A stretch of 64,000 nucleotides of DNA from Biomphalaria glabrata. Lineage: Eukaryota; Mollusca; Gastropoda; Planorbidae. The notes under the pieces are model-generated. The model was not told the origin of the DNA, did not search any database, and was given only the letters and a program-made list of their open reading frames with translations. The DNA is taken from assembly GCF_947242115.1 (NCBI RefSeq), contig NC_074725.1, positions 30,612,536 to 30,676,535 on the forward strand, given 5' to 3'. Made by a program: the position numbers and the translations under genes. The number at the start of each line of letters is the position of its first letter. Position 1 is the first letter of the stretch. Shown here piece after piece: positions 1 to 10,666 of the stretch.

Positions 1-177
1 ACACATACTCATACATTCCTGTTGAAAATTTAATTTAAATATCTCAATTAAAAAGTTATAACTAACATACTTTTTTTTTTTTTTTTTGTGGTTTTTTGAC
101 TTGTCGTTCCACGTTACAGAACAAAAAGATTTCTTAAACTTTTTTCTCAGTCAGTTAAAGCAAGTTTAAAGTGATGT

Positions 178-282
178 GACACTTGCTGGATTGGCATAGA
201 GTTTTCAAAGTTAATCATGGTGATAGGGAAGTTCTTAAAAGTACTCTTAAACAATCTAATATAAATTAAGGCATAGAGTTAA
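178..282. repeat. 105-bp direct repeat, left copy (LINE target duplication?)
   Basis: This 105-bp block recurs at 1561-1665 with one mismatch (GTTCTT versus GATCTT). The two copies exactly bracket the LINE fragment at 283-1560. The simplest reading is a very long target-site duplication made when the LINE inserted. Confidence 0.8.
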
Positions 283-1560
283 GTTGTTGTTAATTAGTGG
301 AGGTATGAGAACTACTCCCACAGCAGCCTGTGAAATAGACTCCAATATTGAACCTCTTAAGTTAAGGCGCAACAGAGCAGCATTAGAAGCTATTGAGAGA
401 TACAGAAGGTTGGAGGACGATCATCCAAATAAATTACTAACTCAGAGAAATAGGAAAAACAACCAAAAAAAGCAAAGGACTCTGATCCAACTTACTGACG
501 AACTAGCCCTAAAACACCACCTACCCAATAACAGAGAAAAAAATTACCAGGTTTTCAAACATTACACCCGGACTAAACTACAAACAACCAACCATCAAAA
601 CACATTTACTAAATAACACCTTAACAAAAGAATCAAATCCACTGGAGCTCAAAGTAGGCACGCTTGAAACAGCTATCCATATTTATACAGACGGATCGGC
701 TTTCAAAGCTACCATCAATGCTGGTCTTGATGCCTTCCTGGTCTTCCCTAAAAATAAACACTTTGAGATAAGTGCACCCTGTGGTGATTACTGCTCAAAC
801 TTCCAAGCCGAAATTGAGGCAATTACCATAGCACTCCAGACAGTGGAAAACAAATTAGATGAAAGGAGTGCAACCACCATCAGATATTGTTGTCTTTACA
901 GACTCCCAATCTACTCTGCAAGCACTTAACAGCAGCACCTCTAACAGCCCAAGAGAGTTGACAACACTCACTGTGATAATCCACCAGACGATATCAATAT
1001 TACACTACAGTGGATCCCTGGACACATTGGCATCATGGGAAATGAAATGGCAGGTAAGCTATCAAAGGCAGGTTCATCTATGGAACAACCAGATAGACCT
1101 GTTAACTACCTCACCCTAAGGTCAATGTTAGTCAACAATCACAAAGAGGAGTGGCTCAACCAATGGGCATCAGGAAACACGCAGAGCCATGTACAGAGAA
1201 ATGACTACGCCTAACAAACTGGACAGTATTAACTTCCTCCCCCGCAAAGAACAATCTACAATCTTCCAACTAAGAACAGGACACACACCACTATTAAATT
1301 ACTACCTGAACAAAATAAACTCCACACAACTACCCCTTTGCAGACATTGCGCCCACCCCTTTGAAACCGTAAACCATATCCTCTTTGAATGCCCCTCCCT
1401 AATCCACCTTAGGCAGACCCTACTTCCACTACAACCCAACATAACCAACACCCTTTACGGCAGTGCTGAACAGCTGAAGAAAACAGCACACTTTTTTTCC
1501 TTGGCACAGTCTACAAAAGAGCTCACAGCTCAGCAGCAATAAAGCTGGCTAGAAGAAGAA
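283..1560 (+). mobile_element. 5'-truncated LINE (I/Nimb-like), RT tail plus RNase H
   Basis: Three broken reading pieces run in order. The first, 284-616, resembles the region after the RT palm (TPTAACEIDSNIEPLKLRR). The second, about 675-1120, is an RNase H domain with IYTDGS near 690, an EIEAI segment near 811, TDSQST at 898 and a WIPGHIG-type stretch near 1012 in shifted frames. The third, 1189-1542, ends with a zinc-knuckle pattern CRHC...HILFEC. The 3' end is a short GAA-rich tail, as in the LINE at 33261-35124. Frameshifts separate the pieces, so the copy is dead. The RT plus RNase H plus terminal Cys/His layout and GAA-type tail suggest the I/Nimb group; the clade is inferred. Confidence 0.85.
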
Positions 1561-1665
1561 GACACTTGCTGGATTGGCATAGAGTTTTCAAAGTTAATCA
1601 TGGTGATAGGGAAGATCTTAAAAGTACTCTTAAACAATCTAATATAAATTAAGGCATAGAGTTAA
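1561..1665. repeat. 105-bp direct repeat, right copy
   Basis: This is the second copy of 178-282, differing at one base and starting immediately after the GAA-rich LINE tail. Confidence 0.8.
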
Positions 1666-1780
1666 TAGCACTATGGCACCCAAGTAAAAAAAAAAAATCA
1701 CTTCTAATCCTTGACTTAAAAACACAGAAGCAGAATGAGATTTAAAACAAAAAATGATGTACCCGGTACCCAAATCTCTC

Positions 1781-1991
1781 ATTAAAAGTTCCCCTTTAGA
1801 CTTTGTGGTCTATAGGGCAGATAATGTTAAGGTCATCTGTTTCTGTGGCCTATGATTAACAAGGGTTGTCATGTGGCCAGCACAATGACCAACCGTCATT
1901 ACTTTTCCCCAATTAATGTTAGGTACCCAGGATTCGAACCCGGGACCACCTGTTAAGAAGCCAAGCCCTTTACCGCTCAGCCACCGTGCCT
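1781..1991 (-). mobile_element. tRNA-derived SINE, family A
   Basis: Read on the minus strand, it starts with a GAGGCACGGTGGCTGAGCGG head (A-box-like), has a B box GGTTCGAATCC, and ends in the family body containing CTATAGGGCAGAT in the plus reading. It is flanked by CAAATCTCTC at 1771-1780 and 1992-2001, a perfect 10-bp target duplication. Confidence 0.9.
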
Positions 1992-2069
1992 CAAATCTCT
2001 CCTTAATCTGATTGAAACATTGTCTGTCTAGTTGAATTTATTGATCTATTTGTGACTTGAGTTTGGTAC

Positions 2070-2195
2070 GTAGGTAATGCAAAAGGCTGCAAGGAGACCT
2101 TCTACCAGATACCTCTTCACCGGAAGTCCACAAAAGAGATTGGATCATAGGGAACTGAGCTTGAAATATGCTGCATTCAAAAAGTTTTTTAAAAA
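2070..2195 (+). mobile_element. Fragment of tRNA-derived SINE, family B
   Basis: It contains the family B body: 'agataccTCTTCacCGG', 'GTCCACAAAAGAGATTGGA' and 'ACTGAGCTTG', which match the complete copy at 6438-6694. The tRNA-like head is missing or too diverged to see. Confidence 0.55.
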
Positions 2196-3012
2196 TGCTT
2201 AGGTGTGCTCTGATTATGAATTTTGGCACTAGAGCCTCAGAAGATAATTAAAAAAAAATAGATTGTGGCTACCAGAAAATGTGCATGTATCCCTCACACT
2301 TTCTATATAGATTTTGAACAAGCAAAAAAAAAAATTTATATTTCCACTTAATAACAGGTAATATTTACAGTAGAAGTTTATCTTTTCAACATGTATTTTA
2401 CTTATATAGAGAAAAATTTGTTTTACAAAGAAGGCAATAATAAAATACAAATTCTTTAAATATGTTTGTGCAAACCGTGTATTATTTAATGCAAACTTTT
2501 GATCTGCCTTTCACATCTAGGAATAAAGAGGTGCTTATTTAGTAGAAAACATTCTTTCATACATCTTTTATGATAGTAAGAACTAGCTGGGGTCTCAAAT
2601 AGGCAGAGAATCCTCTCTGATATATTTTAGTTACACAGCCATCATCAGCATGAGGTCTTTTTCACACCAGTATAAATCATCATGATATATCAAACCTTGT
2701 CTGACAAATTTGACTTCCAGTATAACTAGTTTTCCTCTCAAAGTGTAATGAGAGAATTTAATGTCTCTTCAAACAACTAGAACGTTGTTTATGCCAAATT
2801 TGATTGCTTGAATACTAGTTCAGTTTCTAAACTGTTCAAGATAACTGAATTCCTATCAGTTTAGATTGAGATTGTTTTTGTTTTTTTCAAGCTTAGTTCT
2901 TTTCTTTATCTCTCATTGTCATTGGTATGATGTTGCAATGTGAACTGTTCCTGTTGATGAGAGAGAAAAAAATTATTAATTAATTCATTTTAAAAAAAGA
3001 TTAAAACTTGTG
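2196..3012. other. AT-rich intergenic DNA, nothing recognised
   Basis: There are only short open frames with poly-A/T tracts and no domain or splice-bounded exon. Confidence 0.5.
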
Positions 3013-3023
3013 TGCTAAAATAT

Positions 3024-3294
3024 AGTAAAGTAAAAAAGTAGTTCCCCCTTTCAGACCTTGTGGTCTATAAGGCAGATGATGTAAAGGTCATCTGATTCTG
3101 TGGCCTACGGTTAATGAGGGTGTCATGTGGCCAGCACAACAACGAACAGCCTTTACTTTTCCCCAATTAATGTCAGGTACCAACTCAGAGGCGCCCAAGG
3201 GTCCCGAAATAAAAAACCCAGTCTTCATCAGGATTCGAACCCAGGACCCTCGGTTCAGAAGCCAAGCGTTTAGCGCTCAGCCACCGTGCCTCCA
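3024..3294 (-). mobile_element. tRNA-derived SINE, family A, full length
   Basis: The minus-strand head GGAGGCACGGTGGCTGAGCG lies at the right end, with a B box near 3235 and the full body. An 11-bp target duplication TGCTAAAATAT lies at 3013-3023 and 3295-3305. Confidence 0.92.
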
Positions 3295-3944
3295 TGCTAA
3301 AATATGCTGCTCAGAAACAAACCACAGTTGTTATATTACAAAAAGACTATTCTGTACATCTGGGATGTCTGTATTGATTTCTGTCTAGTCCTCTGAAAAT
3401 TCAGTCTGGCTTGCAGTAACTACTCATATTGTGTCATCATTATTAAACAAAAAGAGGATGAGAGTATGGCTTTGTATTATTAACCTAATGTAACACCCTA
3501 AGATCATTAATAACCTATTGTTATTTTATTTTCATATTATATATGGCTGGCTGGACCTGTGGTGTGTGTGCTTTGGACTGACTTTTCAATAACACCACCC
3601 CCAGTCATCCTACATGAGGTTTGGACAAAAACATGATTATTGCTAATTTTAGAGAAGCATTCAAAACATTTAAAATAAACAAACTGAATATTATTGTAAT
3701 TACCCTAACATCATGAGTGGTAATAGAGCCTTTGAAACAGTTGATTCTGAGATTGTGACCCTGGAAAGTCTGCTACCACTAAAAGACAGATGTAAGCATT
3801 TTTTGTATGCATGGTTTGAGTTTTTAAAATTTGAAAAACTACTGTTAGTTTCAAATCTGTGCACACCTTGTCATCATGTTTCAATCTTAAGAGGTCAAGG
3901 AAATACTTTTAATACTAACAGCCAATTGTTACTTATTTTATATA

Positions 3945-4140
3945 TTACAGACATTACTTCAAAAAAGAAGATAATTATGTCCTTTGTGTGTCAAGCATGT
4001 TAATCAACAACTTAAACTCTGCTAAGTTAATCGTTTTCCGGCTGATTCAGACAACCCATTCCATTCTCTAATGGCACCAGGGAAGGAGGAGCACTTGTAC
4101 AAATTTGTTATAGCATATGGAATAAGATATGTGCCTCTAT
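3945..4140 (-). mobile_element. 3' end of a LINE (family with ATTATCTTCTTTTTTGAAGT tail)
   Basis: On the minus strand the end reads as a ...ATTATCTTCTTTTTTGAAGTAATGTCTGTAA-type tail. The same 3' end occurs at 14255-14420, 26215-26410, 45595-45655, 49118-49300 and 63925-64000. A short upstream coding remnant is visible in other copies (see 26215). The copy is 5'-truncated. Confidence 0.6.
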
Positions 4141-4164
4141 CCTTGTGTCTTTCCTAGAACTTAC

Positions 4165-4475
4165 CTGATTGAGGTTTTGAAAGATTATGTCAGTAGCACT
4201 GGGTTCAGACAACAGAGAAGAAAGCAAGACTTCTCTCTTTATTTCTGTCACCAAATGCTGAGTAAAGTTTCGGTCATCGCCCAATGGCAAAGTGGGGGCA
4301 AGTTCTTCACATAGTTGTGGTTCATCCGCTTCCAGTCTTTCTACTTTTATGATACCTTCTGGATGAAGCAGAAAGTCTTGCTTTAACTCTTGATGATCTT
4401 TTTCTTGCACACTTTCATGATAAAGAGGAAACTCTTGTTTTAACTGAGCTGCAACTATCTCTTGTTCATTCATTT
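4165..4475 (-). CDS. THAP-domain gene, exon 3
   Basis: This exon is bounded by an acceptor (ATCAAGATAG before AAATGAATG) and a consensus donor (AATCAG|GTAAGT). It joins exon 2 in phase 1 and ends in phase 0, encoding MNEQEIVAAQLKQEF... to ...DIIFQNLNQ. The sequence is acidic and has two sumoylation-like motifs, IKVE and IKRE. Nothing downstream of the donor was recognised to the left, so the gene's 3' end is missing from this reading or lies outside the window. Confidence 0.72.
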
Positions 4476-7400
4476 CTATCTTGATAAAAATAAAATTTGT
4501 AATTAATTTTATATTTTGGAATCTAATTATCCCTCATTAGACAATTATTTTATTAATATTTTAAAGTCTTCAATAGCTATTCAGGGTTATTCCAGTTACT
4601 TTACGCTCTCAACTCGTGTTATTGAAATCTCTCCCAATCTTAAGACAATGGCATTGCATCAAGCTACCCTGCTGATGGTGAGCTTTCTGGGTCTGAGAAT
4701 AACAATTCCGTACACAACTACAATAGGTATAAGTAAAGTAAAGTACCAGTATCCCTTTTCAGACCTTGCTATCTATGGGGCAGATGATGTAAAGGTTATC
4801 TGTTTCTGGCCACATGACACCTTGCCATTAGAAAAGACATATAAACATGAGATCTATTTTTAAAAAAAGGGGGACTTTGTGAGTGAGTAATATAAACCGG
4901 CTACCATAAAAGATGGCTCAAGTTGAATTGTTGATGCTCACCAGGCATTTTTAATTGAGATATCATTTGAGCTGAGTTGTATTTTCTGAGCATCCAAAGA
5001 CGCCATGAAACCATCTTCCAGATATTCCCCCCCCCCTCCCCCCCAATATGTTCATAAAAGAAGATTGAACCAGAGTGTATTATTCATTTAGGAAATACAA
5101 CAAAAAAAAAGATATGTTCATACAATCCGGGTATTTATATAAATTAGTTGTGGTGGGAAAATGTCGCTAAAGGGATATGAACTTGTCTGGAAACTAAAAG
5201 GTTACAGTAATTTGAACATGAAACCAAAGTCATTCAATTACCTGAATACTGAGCTTGTCTACTACTTCTCAAAGCATTTTTGGCCTTTCTCTGATTTGGT
5301 AGCTCGTATCTTATAGACTTATGTTCAGGATCATATCCCAGTTTAAGGTTTGGAATCCAGTCTGGATCATTCACATTTTGTACATAAGCAGGCTTACCTA
5401 TTGTTCATATGAATATACAGCAGTGTCACATACAGATTTGAATGACTTTAAGTTTTCTCATTTTAATCATATTTTTTGTGTTATCAAAAAAAAACAACAG
5501 TATTAAGTGTTTGTACTTTGTTGGTAATAATGAATGTCGATTTGGAATGTATGCAGTTACTTTCTTTTATTAACATAAAGATTTAAGGGCTCGCAAAGAC
5601 CATCCTTCAGGGAACAGTACCAGGAAGAAGAAGAAGAGGAAGACAAAGCAATAGGAAGACAACATCAAAGAATGGCCAGGCCTGTCAGTGAATGAAATTC
5701 TATCCAAGGCAAAGGACAGAGAGGAATGGAGAAAGAAGGTTGACAGATCTTGTGTGGTGCCCCAAGGGTTAAACAGATTAAGAGAGAGGTGAAGAAGGAA
5801 AGGTTTAAATTAAATCTTGTGTCTGATCTTTTCTTTTTTCAAATACTTTTGGATATTATAACATCCCAGGCCCAAACCTCCTGAAGGACAGCAAGGGGGT
5901 TAAGACTAGCAGGATTCAAACTCAGGAATATCATAATGGCATTCTGAATATTGTCATTGGACAAGGGAAATAACTAAATACCGGTAATATAATATTGTCA
6001 TTGGGCAAGGGAAATAACTAAATAATATAATATTGTCATTGGGCATGGGAAATAACTAAATAATAAAGATATTTATCAAAGTTCCCCCCTCCCCCTTTTG
6101 TTGTGAAGTTCCCAAATGTGAGGGTATTTCAAATTTTATTGTTTGCTGTTGTTGTTTTTTTGAAAAAGTGTGCCAGAATATTATACAACACTTTTCTTAG
6201 GAGCTGGTTTTTTGTTTTGTTTTTTTCAAATACAATGTTTTGGTACCATTTCAATGTTAGGGATATGTGTTCTTGAGGGATATGTGTTCTGACTTCCAAG
6301 GATTGCGACTTGCTACAATGTTTAGTACATAAGTAACTATTTAAGAGAAGAGGGATGGGAGGTGTGCTGTTGCACCAATCTTTGTCTTTCACTTGGCACA
6401 CCCAGAGTGCCCATTGTTGCCCTGAGTACAATACAAATGGTGGGAAGCGTGGTCGAGAGGCCAAGTGCGCTTGAACTTGGCTAGTCTTGGCTACCTAGAA
6501 GGGGGCTCGAGGTTCGACACCCGACTCGGGCAGAGTTGCGTTTACTGAGCGCCTAAAGGCAGCACGGAAAACCAACTCCTAGATACCCCCTCCCCCCACC
6601 CCTCCCTCCACACTGGTCCACAAATGAGATTGGACCAAAGCGCTCTGAGCATGCTATAAGCATGAAAGTAGTGCTATATAAAAGCTATAATAATAATACA
6701 AAACAAAACAACATAAAATAAGTAATTCAGAACCTCTACAAGGAGGCCACTTTTGCAGCGTATTTCAACAATTACATTGGGAAATGGTTTAAAACTTCAG
6801 TTGGAGTAATTCAACAACTCTTTTCAATATGTTCCTTGAAAGAAAAATGGAAGATGCTGTCTGCGGTTATGACGGCACTATAAGCATTGGAGGAAGAAGA
6901 ATTACTAGCTTGTGCTTCGCTAATGTCATAAATGGCCTAGCAGGGACAGAAGAAAAACTAGCTGACTTGATGATGCGCATAGACAAGACTGCATATGGTA
7001 TGCTAATAAATGCTGAAAAAATATTCGAATTATTACCTATTGACACCAGTGCTTTAAAAGGAGTATCAACATCTGAGGTGAAAAGCAGACAAGTCTGACA
7101 ATTGTCAGTAGTTTTAAATACCTCAGAGCTATTGTCTCAGATAAGGGAACCAAACCTGAACTGCTGGCCCTAAATGCACAGTCCACTTCCACTGGCAAAA
7201 CTCAAAACAATATGAAAAGACAAAGGAATAGCACCATGATCATGGCCACATTCTTATATGCTTGCGAGTCTTGGACGCTGACTGCAGAGCTAGAGAAAAA
7301 GATAATAGCAATGAAATCAAGATGCTACAGAAAGATCCCATGTAAAGACTGCATTAAAAATGAAGAGATTAGAGACAGGGTTACTGGAATGATTGGACCC

Positions 7401-9529
7401 CCATGATGACCTGCTAAATTTTGTAAAAAAAATGGAAACTAAAACTTTATGGCCATATTACAAGGTCTTCAGTGCTTGCATAGACCTTCCTTCAGGGAAC
7501 AGTACCAGGAAAAAGAAGAAGAGGCAGACAGAGAAAGCGACGGGAAGACAACATAAAAGAATAGATGGGCTTGCCTTTGAAAGAGGCTCTATCCAAAGCA
7601 AAAGCAAAAGACAGAGAGGAATGGAGAAAGACATGACAAATCTTGTGTGGTGCCCCAACGGTCCAACAGACTAAGGGACATGTGAAGGCACTCCCACCCA
7701 GACTAAGCCAGTCATGTTTATAGATGATGATATGTCATTCACACATGCACCGCAATGCTAGAAAGAGATCAATAAGGGGCCTGAGTTCGAATCCTGTAGC
7801 TGAGGAGGCATTTTTAATTGAAATTCAACTCGAGCTAAGTTGTGTTCAGTGTTTACGAACACTGAGGCTGAAAGAAGAATTCAAGCCTTAAGTAAATGCT
7901 ACAGAAAAATACTGGGTATCAGATACCAGGAAAAGAAGGCAATAAGTTTGTACTGTTACAAGTCAACACTCTGGCTGGCGAAAAGGAGGAATGCCTGAAT
8001 AATGTGAACAGACGAAAGCTGTGCTGGTTTGGTGGTACTGTAAGACATGACTGTCAAAAGACATTCTTCAAGGTACAGCGGTTTATGTCTGAGCTGGATG
8101 TGGGGAAATATGCAGATCACAGCTAGGACTGCATAGCTATGTGAAATACTGCACTCCTCCTAAATTTAATTTGTACCTAAGTATTAATTTTGTAGTGCAT
8201 GTAAATTAGAGACTAAAACTCAGTTAAATCAATTTTTTTCCAGTTTCAGTCAGGCATGTATATGAATAAATCACATTTACATATATATTATAGGTATACA
8301 TGTGCACATAATAACACATCTCTCATTTTAACATCAGTGTGAACTAAAGTATATTTACATTTATTTCTATTCACATATTTAGAGATGTGTATGTTTATTT
8401 ATCATGTATTGATTTATTTACTAAATTGTACAAAAAATTGGGTGTACCTCAATTCCTGTTATTTAATTTATTTTATTTTTGCCTCCTGTATGAAAATTGT
8501 ATGCATGTATGTATTAAAATTGAGCACTTTTTAAAGTAAGATCATATTGGTAAAAGAATTGAAATAAATTTAAATGTGACCAGCTTTTTCTAGATCTCGA
8601 GCTACCATAAAGTAATACTTACATGTTATATTATATATAAATATATATTTAACTGTTTAATGGGTATGGAGTAGCCTTGTACTAGCCTAATCCTGTAATA
8701 TTAGTTATATTAGTAGTAATACTAAAGTGGACAAAGTAGTCAAATCATATCTCCATTTGTTTGGACCAATAAAGTTATCATCTCATCTCATGTTGTTGTT
8801 TTCTCATAACCAAACAACTAACTATCTAGCTAGATCTAAACTACATAGTCTACAATCTACATGGGCAGCTTGGTCGTGTGGTATGGGCTCTCCACTAATG
8901 CTCGGTGGTCTGAAAGGTCGAGGGTTCAATCACTTCCCACTGCCTTCCCCCGTCTGTAAAATGTTTTGTAAAATGTTTTACATGTTTCAGATGTTCCTTC
9001 AGAGTTGAAGATAATTACATCCTAGTCCAAACCTCCTGCAAGACAACAGGGAATGGGAGCGGGCAGGGTTTTAAGCCTGGACCATCGATAATTCTGAACG
9101 ACAGTCCAGCATGCAAACCGCACGACCAGGCAGCCATCTGTGGGAGGTTTGGGCTAGGATAGAATAATCTGAACCATAAAAAACATTGTACATAAATGTT
9201 TCTCTTGAATTTAGAAGATTTTCTCTTACTAGATCTCTACAACTTTATATGTACATAAAAATCTATATAATTTAAATCTATGGAGACTTTGTATGCATAC
9301 CTTTTTTAAAATGATTTCCACAAACTTTGATCCATTTTTTGCCTTTGACAAAATTCAATGTAAAGTCTATTCTATTGATTGCTTTGAGCCAAGCTATACG
9401 TCTTTTCATAGTAATTTCTTCACAGCTAGAACCCTGCCTTGTAATCACTTTTGGAATGCCAAAAAATCCAATTTCTTTGTTTTTTGATGAAGTATTTGAG
9501 CACCCTATTATGCAACAGTAGCTTGGCAT
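4165..9529 (-). CDS. THAP-domain protein gene (3 exons, 3' end not found)
   Basis: This is a predicted DNA-binding nuclear protein. Exon 1 (9529-9301) encodes a THAP zinc-binding domain of the C2CH type: Cys5 and Cys10 in CCIIGC, Pro26, Trp47, and Cys70/His73 in VCGNHF. The intron splits the Gly codon in HFKK|GKPAY. Exon 2 (5397-5242) supplies the usual post-THAP motif, DPDWIPNLKLGYD. Exon 3 (4475-4165) is acidic, with IKVE and IKRE motifs. Exon lengths 229, 156 and 311 nt give 232 uninterrupted codons. The start Met is chosen because THAP domains normally begin at residue 1. A C-terminal effector region is missing, possibly a zinc-finger exon as in the neighbouring gene. The family is clear; orthology to a named THAP gene is not. 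Confidence 0.85.
4737..4829 (-). mobile_element. Partial SINE, family A (3' body only)
   Basis: It carries the family body 'TTTCAGACCTTGCTATCTAT' and GGGCAGATGATGTAAAGG, then stops after the CCACATGACACC box. The tRNA-like head is missing. Confidence 0.75.
4910..5075 (+). mobile_element. Diverged SINE, family B
   Basis: It contains 'GGCATTTTTAATTGAGAT', 'GAGCTGAGTTGTATTTTCTG', a C-rich tract and a 'TTCATAAAAGAAGATTGAACC' remnant, corresponding to the family B body. The fragment at 7765-7865 shares the 'GGCATTTTTAATTGA' segment. Confidence 0.5.
5242..5397 (-). CDS. THAP-domain gene, exon 2
   Basis: It encodes KPAYVQNVNDPDWIPNLKLG and then a basic stretch (LPNQRKAKNALRSSRQAQYS). The acceptor is GAACAATAG| and the donor TTCAG|GTAATT. 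It is 156 nt long with phase 1 at both ends. The 'GKPAY...DPDWIPNLKLG' motif is the standard continuation of invertebrate THAP domains, which confirms the link to exon 1 almost 4 kb upstream. It is too short to stand out as an isolated reading frame. Confidence 0.85.
5590..5795 (+). mobile_element. 3' fragment of RTE-like LINE
   Basis: It matches the coding 3' end at 7470-7690: 'CCTTCAGGGAACAGTACCAGG', AAGAAGAAGAGG, 'AGAGAGGAATGGAGAAAG' and 'TGTGTGGTGCCCCAA'. It is frameshifted and dead. Confidence 0.75.
5869..5950 (-). mobile_element. SINE family C fragment
   Basis: On the minus strand, a B-box-like GAGTTTGAATCCTGC is followed by 'CTTCAGGAGGTTTGGGCCTG', the family C body also seen at 8951-9138 and 57140-57290. 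Confidence 0.6.
5947..6066. repeat. Three-copy tandem repeat, about 38-44 bp
   Basis: The unit AATATTGTCATTGG..CAAGGGAAATAACTAAATA starts at 5947, 5991 and 6029. Copies differ by a few bases and a CCGGT insertion in the first. Confidence 0.85.
6438..6694 (+). mobile_element. tRNA-derived SINE, family B, full length
   Basis: The head TGGTCGAGAGGCCAAGTGCG has an A-box-like segment, the B box is GGTTCGACACC, and the body has GGCAGCACGGAAAACCAACT and GAGATTGGACCAAAGCGCTC. It ends in TAATAATA. The target duplication AATACAAA lies at 6430-6437 and 6695-6702. A minus-strand relative lies at 48400-48637. Confidence 0.9.
6800..7690 (+). mobile_element. RTE-like LINE remnant, RT palm to C terminus
   Basis: Broken frames encode an RT with SIGGRRITSLCFANVINGLAG (the normal FADD catalytic box is changed to FANV) and YGMLINAEK. 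Further on come LYACESWTLTAELEKKI, a CYRKIP segment, RKKKKRQTEKATGRQHKRID and, at the end, EKDMTNLVWCPNGPTD. At least three frame changes or stops interrupt it. The 3' end is shared with fragments at 5590, 20430, 40590, 52665, 53462 and 54455. Confidence 0.8.
7765..7865 (+). mobile_element. SINE family B fragment
   Basis: It has a B box GAGTTCGAATCCTGTAGC, then GGCATTTTTAATTGAAAT and 'GAGCTAAGTTGTGTTCAGTG'. It is truncated at both ends and joined directly to a LINE fragment. Confidence 0.55.
7866..8127 (+). mobile_element. RTE-like LINE C-terminal fragment
   Basis: A frame through 7870-7920 reads AERRIQALSKCYRKILGIRY, the segment that follows ACESW in this LINE family. The remainder (7896-8126) continues out of frame. 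Confidence 0.6.
8130..8850. other. AT-rich intergenic DNA, nothing recognised
   Basis: It is low in GC with TATATA and ATTTA clusters. No coding or repeat signature was identified. Confidence 0.45.
8857..9180 (+). mobile_element. SINE family C, interrupted by a second copy
   Basis: The tRNA-like head GGCAGCTTGGTCGTGTGGTA and B-box region (GAGGGTTCAATCACT) occupy 8857-8950. The body resumes at about 9139 with 'TGTGGGAGGTTTGGGCTAGG'. A complete family C copy in the opposite direction sits between. Confidence 0.7.
8951..9138 (-). mobile_element. SINE family C, complete, nested in another copy
   Basis: On the minus strand, the head GGCTGCCTGGTCGTGCGGTT is followed by the body GCAGGAGGTTTGGACTAGGA and a CATGTAAAACATTTTAC tail. 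The flanks share only a short TCTGT, consistent with insertion into the plus-strand copy. Confidence 0.7.
9301..9529 (-). CDS. THAP-domain gene, exon 1
   Basis: It encodes MPSYCCIIGCSNTSSKNKEI and on through AWLKAINRIDF to KVCGNHFKK, then the donor AAAAAG|GTATGC. Zinc ligands are Cys5, Cys10, Cys70 and His73. The Met is at the conserved position, so the start is well supported. The 5' UTR and promoter were not identified. Confidence 0.88.
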
Positions 9530-9599
9530 TGTTCGTTAGACCTCTAGCTGAAGAGATAACAAATTTAAAATAAAAACAATTATTGTATTAAAAAATTCA

Positions 9600-10310
9600 A
9601 ATCTTCTTCTTCACTGCATATTTAGATCTATTTATTACTCTTACAAAGTAAATCTACCTCAAGTCAAGTCAAATTAACATTACATGATGATGATAACTAA
9701 AGATTAAGATCATAAGATGATTACTAATCCAGAAACTAAGAATGAGTCTAGATTCAAGTAGATCTACTCTAGACTCTTAAACTCTTAGAAAGTACTAACA
9801 GTGAGTAACAGTACCTGGTATACTAATAGACATATAATTGATATATATTATATAATATAGACCTAGGCCCTAGGTCTATAAATGAATCTGTGGGACACTG
9901 TGGGTATACTATAGTAACCGAGAGTGAAACTCTTTGGCCAGAAAAGATTAATATTAGCTTTTTTGCACAGGGAGTTTTAGTTTAGTATAGTTCCATGGCT
10001 TAGTAACAGAAATAGACCACAGACCTATAAATATATCTTATAGTATAGATTACAGACGTTACATCACAAGAGAAAATAATTTCGTTTTATTAGTTCTTTG
10101 CAAAAAAAATTATGTAGTATAGTTCCATAACTATATATGATGATTTTTTTGCAGGGTCGTGCAAGTTACCACTTATGGCTCAAAGTCGTAGCTTCAACTT
10201 TTTTATTATAGAGAATATTAAAGAAAAGAACTGGTGCCCCCCCCCCCCCCCATTCCTATACGATATTACGCTCACTGTAAATACTTGTTTAATGAAATAA
10301 AAAAAAAACA
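9600..10310. repeat. CTAG/AGATCT-word AT-rich island
   Basis: It is dense in TCTAGA, AGATCT and CTAGACTC words without an exact tandem period, and ends near a poly-C run at 10237-10250. No gene was seen. Confidence 0.5.
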
Positions 10311-10319
10311 ATAACTAAC

Positions 10320-10497
10320 CAGTAGCGTAGCTAAAGTGGGTGGAGAATTTGAAAATCCCCCCGGGCCTCCACTTGAGGGGGATCCTCAAATGAGTGTTTT
10401 TACATTAAAAAATAAATACTACGCAAAATGTTGGGGCCCCCTAAGAGGTCAAGCCCCTGGGCCCCCAAACAATGGAAAATTCCTAGCTACGCCCCTG
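10320..10497. mobile_element. hAT-like MITE with GCGTAGCTA termini (178 bp)
   Basis: The ends are CAGTAGCGTAGCTA and TAGCTACGCCCCTG. Flanks TAACTAAC (10312-10319) and CAACTAAC (10498-10505) form an 8-bp duplication with one mismatch. There is no coding capacity. A fragment of the same family lies at 41050-41120. Confidence 0.8.
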
Positions 10498-10666
10498 CAA
10501 CTAACATGAACAAACTATTCACTGTACACGTTGGTAGGCTAAGTTTATCCGTGCGGCCCGTGCATCCCAACAATCTATCAAACAAAAAATGCAAACGCTG
10601 CCAAAATTGTCAATACTTTACTATTGAATTGTTTATCGTCGCGATGGTCAAGCCTGCGATAAACGT

